7,208 nucleotides of DNA, from positions 1-7,208 of the forward strand of contig CAZWUZ010000199.1 in assembly GCA_964637655.1 (NCBI GenBank), read 5' to 3'. The translations under genes and the position numbers were made by a program. Position 1 is the stretch's first letter, and each line of letters opens with the position of its first letter. Shown piece by piece: positions 5,322 through 7,208 of the stretch. Under the pieces are notes generated by a model. That model ran no database searches. It saw only the letters and a program-made list of their open reading frames with translations, and had not been told where the DNA came from. This DNA is from CAZWUZ01 sp964637655 [NCBI: uncultured bacterium] (GTDB lineage: Bacteria; DAOPZR01).

Positions 5322-7208
5322 TACCCGGCGTCGTCAGCCAGCAGCGGCGGGAAGATGCCGCCACTCACCTGCCCGACGAGAACGGCATTGCGCACGGCCG
5401 GCGAGTGCGGGGCGAGGCGTAAGGCGTCAGCCCAGTCGCGGCCGGCGGCAGCGAAATTCTCGAACCCGTGCCGCGCCCAGCCGCGCGCGAGCAGCAGGGC
5501 AGGCGACGCGGGGGCGAGACGGGCGGGAATCACCTGCGCCGCGCGCCGGTACTCCCCCTGCTGATAGAGGCATTCGGACTGCAGGGCGAGCACGGCGGCA
5601 ACGTCGGTATCCGCGGCACAGGACGCCAGCATGCGCCGGGCGACGTCGGGCAGGTGCGCATCGAGTGCGGCGTGTACCAGCGTGAGCCGCGCCGCGCGGG
5701 GCAGGGCGGGTGACCAGCGCGCGTAGAGCGCGGTGGCGTCCGCGCGCTCACGCTGCACGGCAGCGAGGTTGTCGGCGGCGTAGGTGAAGCCGGGCAGCTG
5801 GACAAGCGCGGCGCGGAACTGCGCTTCCGCTTCGGCGCGCCGCCCGAGACGACGCAGCACGGCCCCGAGTTCGTTGTGCAGTTCCGGGTCGCCGGGGCGG
5901 TGGTCGAGCGCGGTCTGATAGCAGCGCAGCGCCTCCGCCGGCCGGCCGCTGCGCACGGCGATATCGCCGCGCTGGCGCCAGGCGACGCTGTAATCGATGC
6001 GGTCAAGGCCGGCGAAGTCGGTGTTGAGCACGACGACGAGCAGCAGGGCGGCAGCGGGGAGCAGCAGCGAGCGGCGGCGCAGCGCGTCATACACGGCAGT
6101 GACGCCGACCATGGCGGCCGGCAGCAGGAAGGGGAGCAGCGGGGCGCGGTAGCGGCTGACGACGAAAAAGGCGACGACAGAAAGGGTGTAGAGCCCGAGC
6201 AGCCAGAGGTACGGGGCGAGGCGCCGCCACTGCGGGCGGAGCACGGCGAGCCCGAGCAGGGCGCAGGGGATGATGAGCCCGGTGGGGAAGGAGAGGCCGG
6301 CGCGGCGCCAGAGCAGCAGGCGCAGCACGGGCACCTGCTGCGCGACGAAGTAGGGATCGACATTGCGCATCAGCTCATAGCCGTGCAGGAAGCGATGCAC
6401 CTTGACGACCTGCAACTGCAGGAAAGCGAGCGGGTCGCTGAGTGCCCAGCGCTCGACTTCCGCGACGTAGTAATTCTGCCGTGTGAGGGTGTTGAGCGGG
6501 CGCACACCGGCCTGTTGCGGCAGCAGGCAGAACTGTTCCCAGCCGAACCCGGGGCGCAGCGCGAGCAGCGCGTCCATGCGCGGGTGATTGCCGAGGTAGA
6601 GGTTGATGCCCCAGCTCGAGGCGAGAAAGACGGGTGTATCGTCGTTGAGCTTGTTGCGCAGCGCGATGGGGGCAAGCACCAGCGCAGTGCCGAGCAGCAG
6701 CCAGACGAGGCCCGCGGCCCAGCGGTCAGGTCGGCGCACCAGCCAGTAGCCGGCAATGACCGGCAGGAGAACGAGCATGCTGCCGCGCGTGGCGGCAGCC
6801 AGGCCGCAGAGCAGGCCGAGGGCGAGCCCGAGCGGGCGCGCGGGCGCATCCCGCTGCGCGAAGAAGAGGGTGAAGCCGCCGAGCAGGAGCAGGGTGGCAA
6901 GCGGCTCGCGCAGCAGCTGCCCCTCGAAGAAGAGGAGCGGGCCGCAGAGCGCGGCGGCGAGCCCGGCGGCGAAGGCGAGGTGCCGGCGCGGCGGGAACAG
7001 CACGCGGGTCAGGGCGAAGGTAAGCGCGGCAGTGCCGCCGCCGCAGAGAAAATTCAGCACGTAGGCGGGAGTGAGCCCGTAGCCGCAGAGGCGGAAGGTG
7101 ACCGCGAGGAGGTAGAGGTAGAGCGGCTCGTGGTAGTAGGAGCCGCGCTCACCCCACCAGGAGACGAAGGCGATGGCCTGCGCCTTGCGCTGGAAGGTGT
7201 GCGCATCG
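5318..7208 (-). CDS. GT-C (GT39/PMT-like) membrane glycosyltransferase with C-terminal TPR repeats (5' partial)
   Basis: The frame is open from the right edge to TGA at 5320-5318, 629 visible residues. An internal GTG at 7060 is not the true start: 49 upstream residues continue the family pattern, with DAHTFQRKAQAIA (1-13) and YYHEPLYLYLLA (24-35), typical of the first periplasmic loop and second helix of PMT_2/ArnT-like enzymes. These GT-C enzymes move sugars from polyprenyl-phosphate carriers on the periplasmic face. D1 is a candidate for the catalytic acidic residue in the loop; the first helix is outside the window. Many hydrophobic helices follow to about residue 398, including the motif VSRYRAPLLPFLLP (350-363) common in this group. 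The C-terminal part (about 409-610) is soluble and holds two consecutive 34-residue TPR units (409-442, 443-476), degenerate repeats, and another 34-residue TPR-like unit at 570-603. TPRs suggest protein partners, probably periplasmic. Acceptor and sugar are unknown. The gene is upstream of cysS in the same direction. Confidence 0.85.
   Translation of the reverse strand, partial: DAHTFQRKAQAIAFVSWWGERGSYYHEPLYLYLLAVTFRLCGYGLTPAYVLNFLCGGGTAALTFALTRVLFPPRRHLAFAAGLAAALCGPLLFFEGQLLREPLATLLLLGGFTLFFAQRDAPARPLGLALGLLCGLAAATRGSMLVLLPVIAGYWLVRRPDRWAAGLVWLLLGTALVLAPIALRNKLNDDTPVFLASSWGINLYLGNHPRMDALLALRPGFGWEQFCLLPQQAGVRPLNTLTRQNYYVAEVERWALSDPLAFLQLQVVKVHRFLHGYELMRNVDPYFVAQQVPVLRLLLWRRAGLSFPTGLIIPCALLGLAVLRPQWRRLAPYLWLLGLYTLSVVAFFVVSRYRAPLLPFLLPAAMVGVTAVYDALRRRSLLLPAAALLLVVVLNTDFAGLDRIDYSVAWRQRGDIAVRSGRPAEALRCYQTALDHRPGDPELHNELGAVLRRLGRRAEAEAQFRAALVQLPGFTYAADNLAAVQRERADATALYARWSPALPRAARLTLVHAALDAHLPDVARRMLASCAADTDVAAVLALQSECLYQQGEYRRAAQVIPARLAPASPALLLARGWARHGFENFAAAGRDWADALRLAPHSPAVRNAVLVGQVSGGIFPPLLADDAGY

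Noticed and set aside
3761-5422. A 553-codon open frame on the plus strand opposite cysS
   Set aside because: It mirrors the codon structure of cysS (Arg/Gly/Val/Glu-rich) and crosses the clear cysS promoter; no recognisable motif.
7058-7060. GTG at 7060 as the start of the glycosyltransferase
   Set aside because: The 49 codons upstream to the window edge stay open and encode conserved family features (DAHTF…, YYHEPLYLYLLA), so the gene continues beyond the window.

Overview
The window is GC-rich (by eye roughly two-thirds G+C) and gene-dense. It comes from a bacterial chromosome, almost certainly Gram-negative, because it encodes a SurA-type periplasmic chaperone for outer-membrane proteins. 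Several bacterial groups fit (for example deltaproteobacterial lineages or GC-rich members of the PVC superphylum such as Kiritimatiellota). The sequence alone does not decide between them. No tRNA, rRNA, CRISPR array, IS element or phage gene is visible, and no gene-free stretch exceeds about 100 bases.

Layout, left to right. Bases 1-272 (+) are the 3' end of a class III adenylate cyclase gene whose 5' part lies outside the window. Everything else is on the minus strand and is transcribed right to left. In transcription order it is: (a) a large membrane glycosyltransferase of the GT-C/GT39 (PMT-like) type with C-terminal TPR repeats, running off the right edge (5318-7208); (b) cysS, cysteinyl-tRNA synthetase (3854-5269); (c) a tight cluster surA (2860-3762) - pdxA (1866-2852) - rsmA/ksgA (1082-1879) - ecfT (276-1085). 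The cluster has junctions of +7 nt, -14 nt and -4 nt, so it should be one transcript with translational coupling. The ecfT and cyclase genes converge, with only 3 nt between their stop codons.

Two promoters can be read directly. Both are sigma70-like with an extended -10 (TGn), and both share the octamer TGCTATAC. One lies upstream of cysS, with its -35 hexamer over the stop codon of the glycosyltransferase gene. The other lies between cysS and surA. Strong Shine-Dalgarno sequences precede cysS and surA, the first genes of the two proposed transcripts. The downstream genes pdxA, rsmA and ecfT have weak or no SD, as expected for coupled translation.

The genes are mostly housekeeping. SurA handles envelope protein folding, PdxA makes a pyridoxal-5'-phosphate precursor, RsmA dimethylates 16S rRNA, and CysS charges tRNA-Cys. 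The surA-pdxA-rsmA order is the one known from Escherichia coli (lptD-surA-pdxA-rsmA-apaGH). Here the last position is taken by an orphan ECF-transporter T subunit instead of apaG/apaH. I do not see a convincing new molecular system. The points most worth a second look are the orphan EcfT at the end of the surA-pdxA-rsmA cluster, the loss of a catalytic parvulin histidine in SurA, the GT-C/TPR fusion, and the matched extended -10 promoters.
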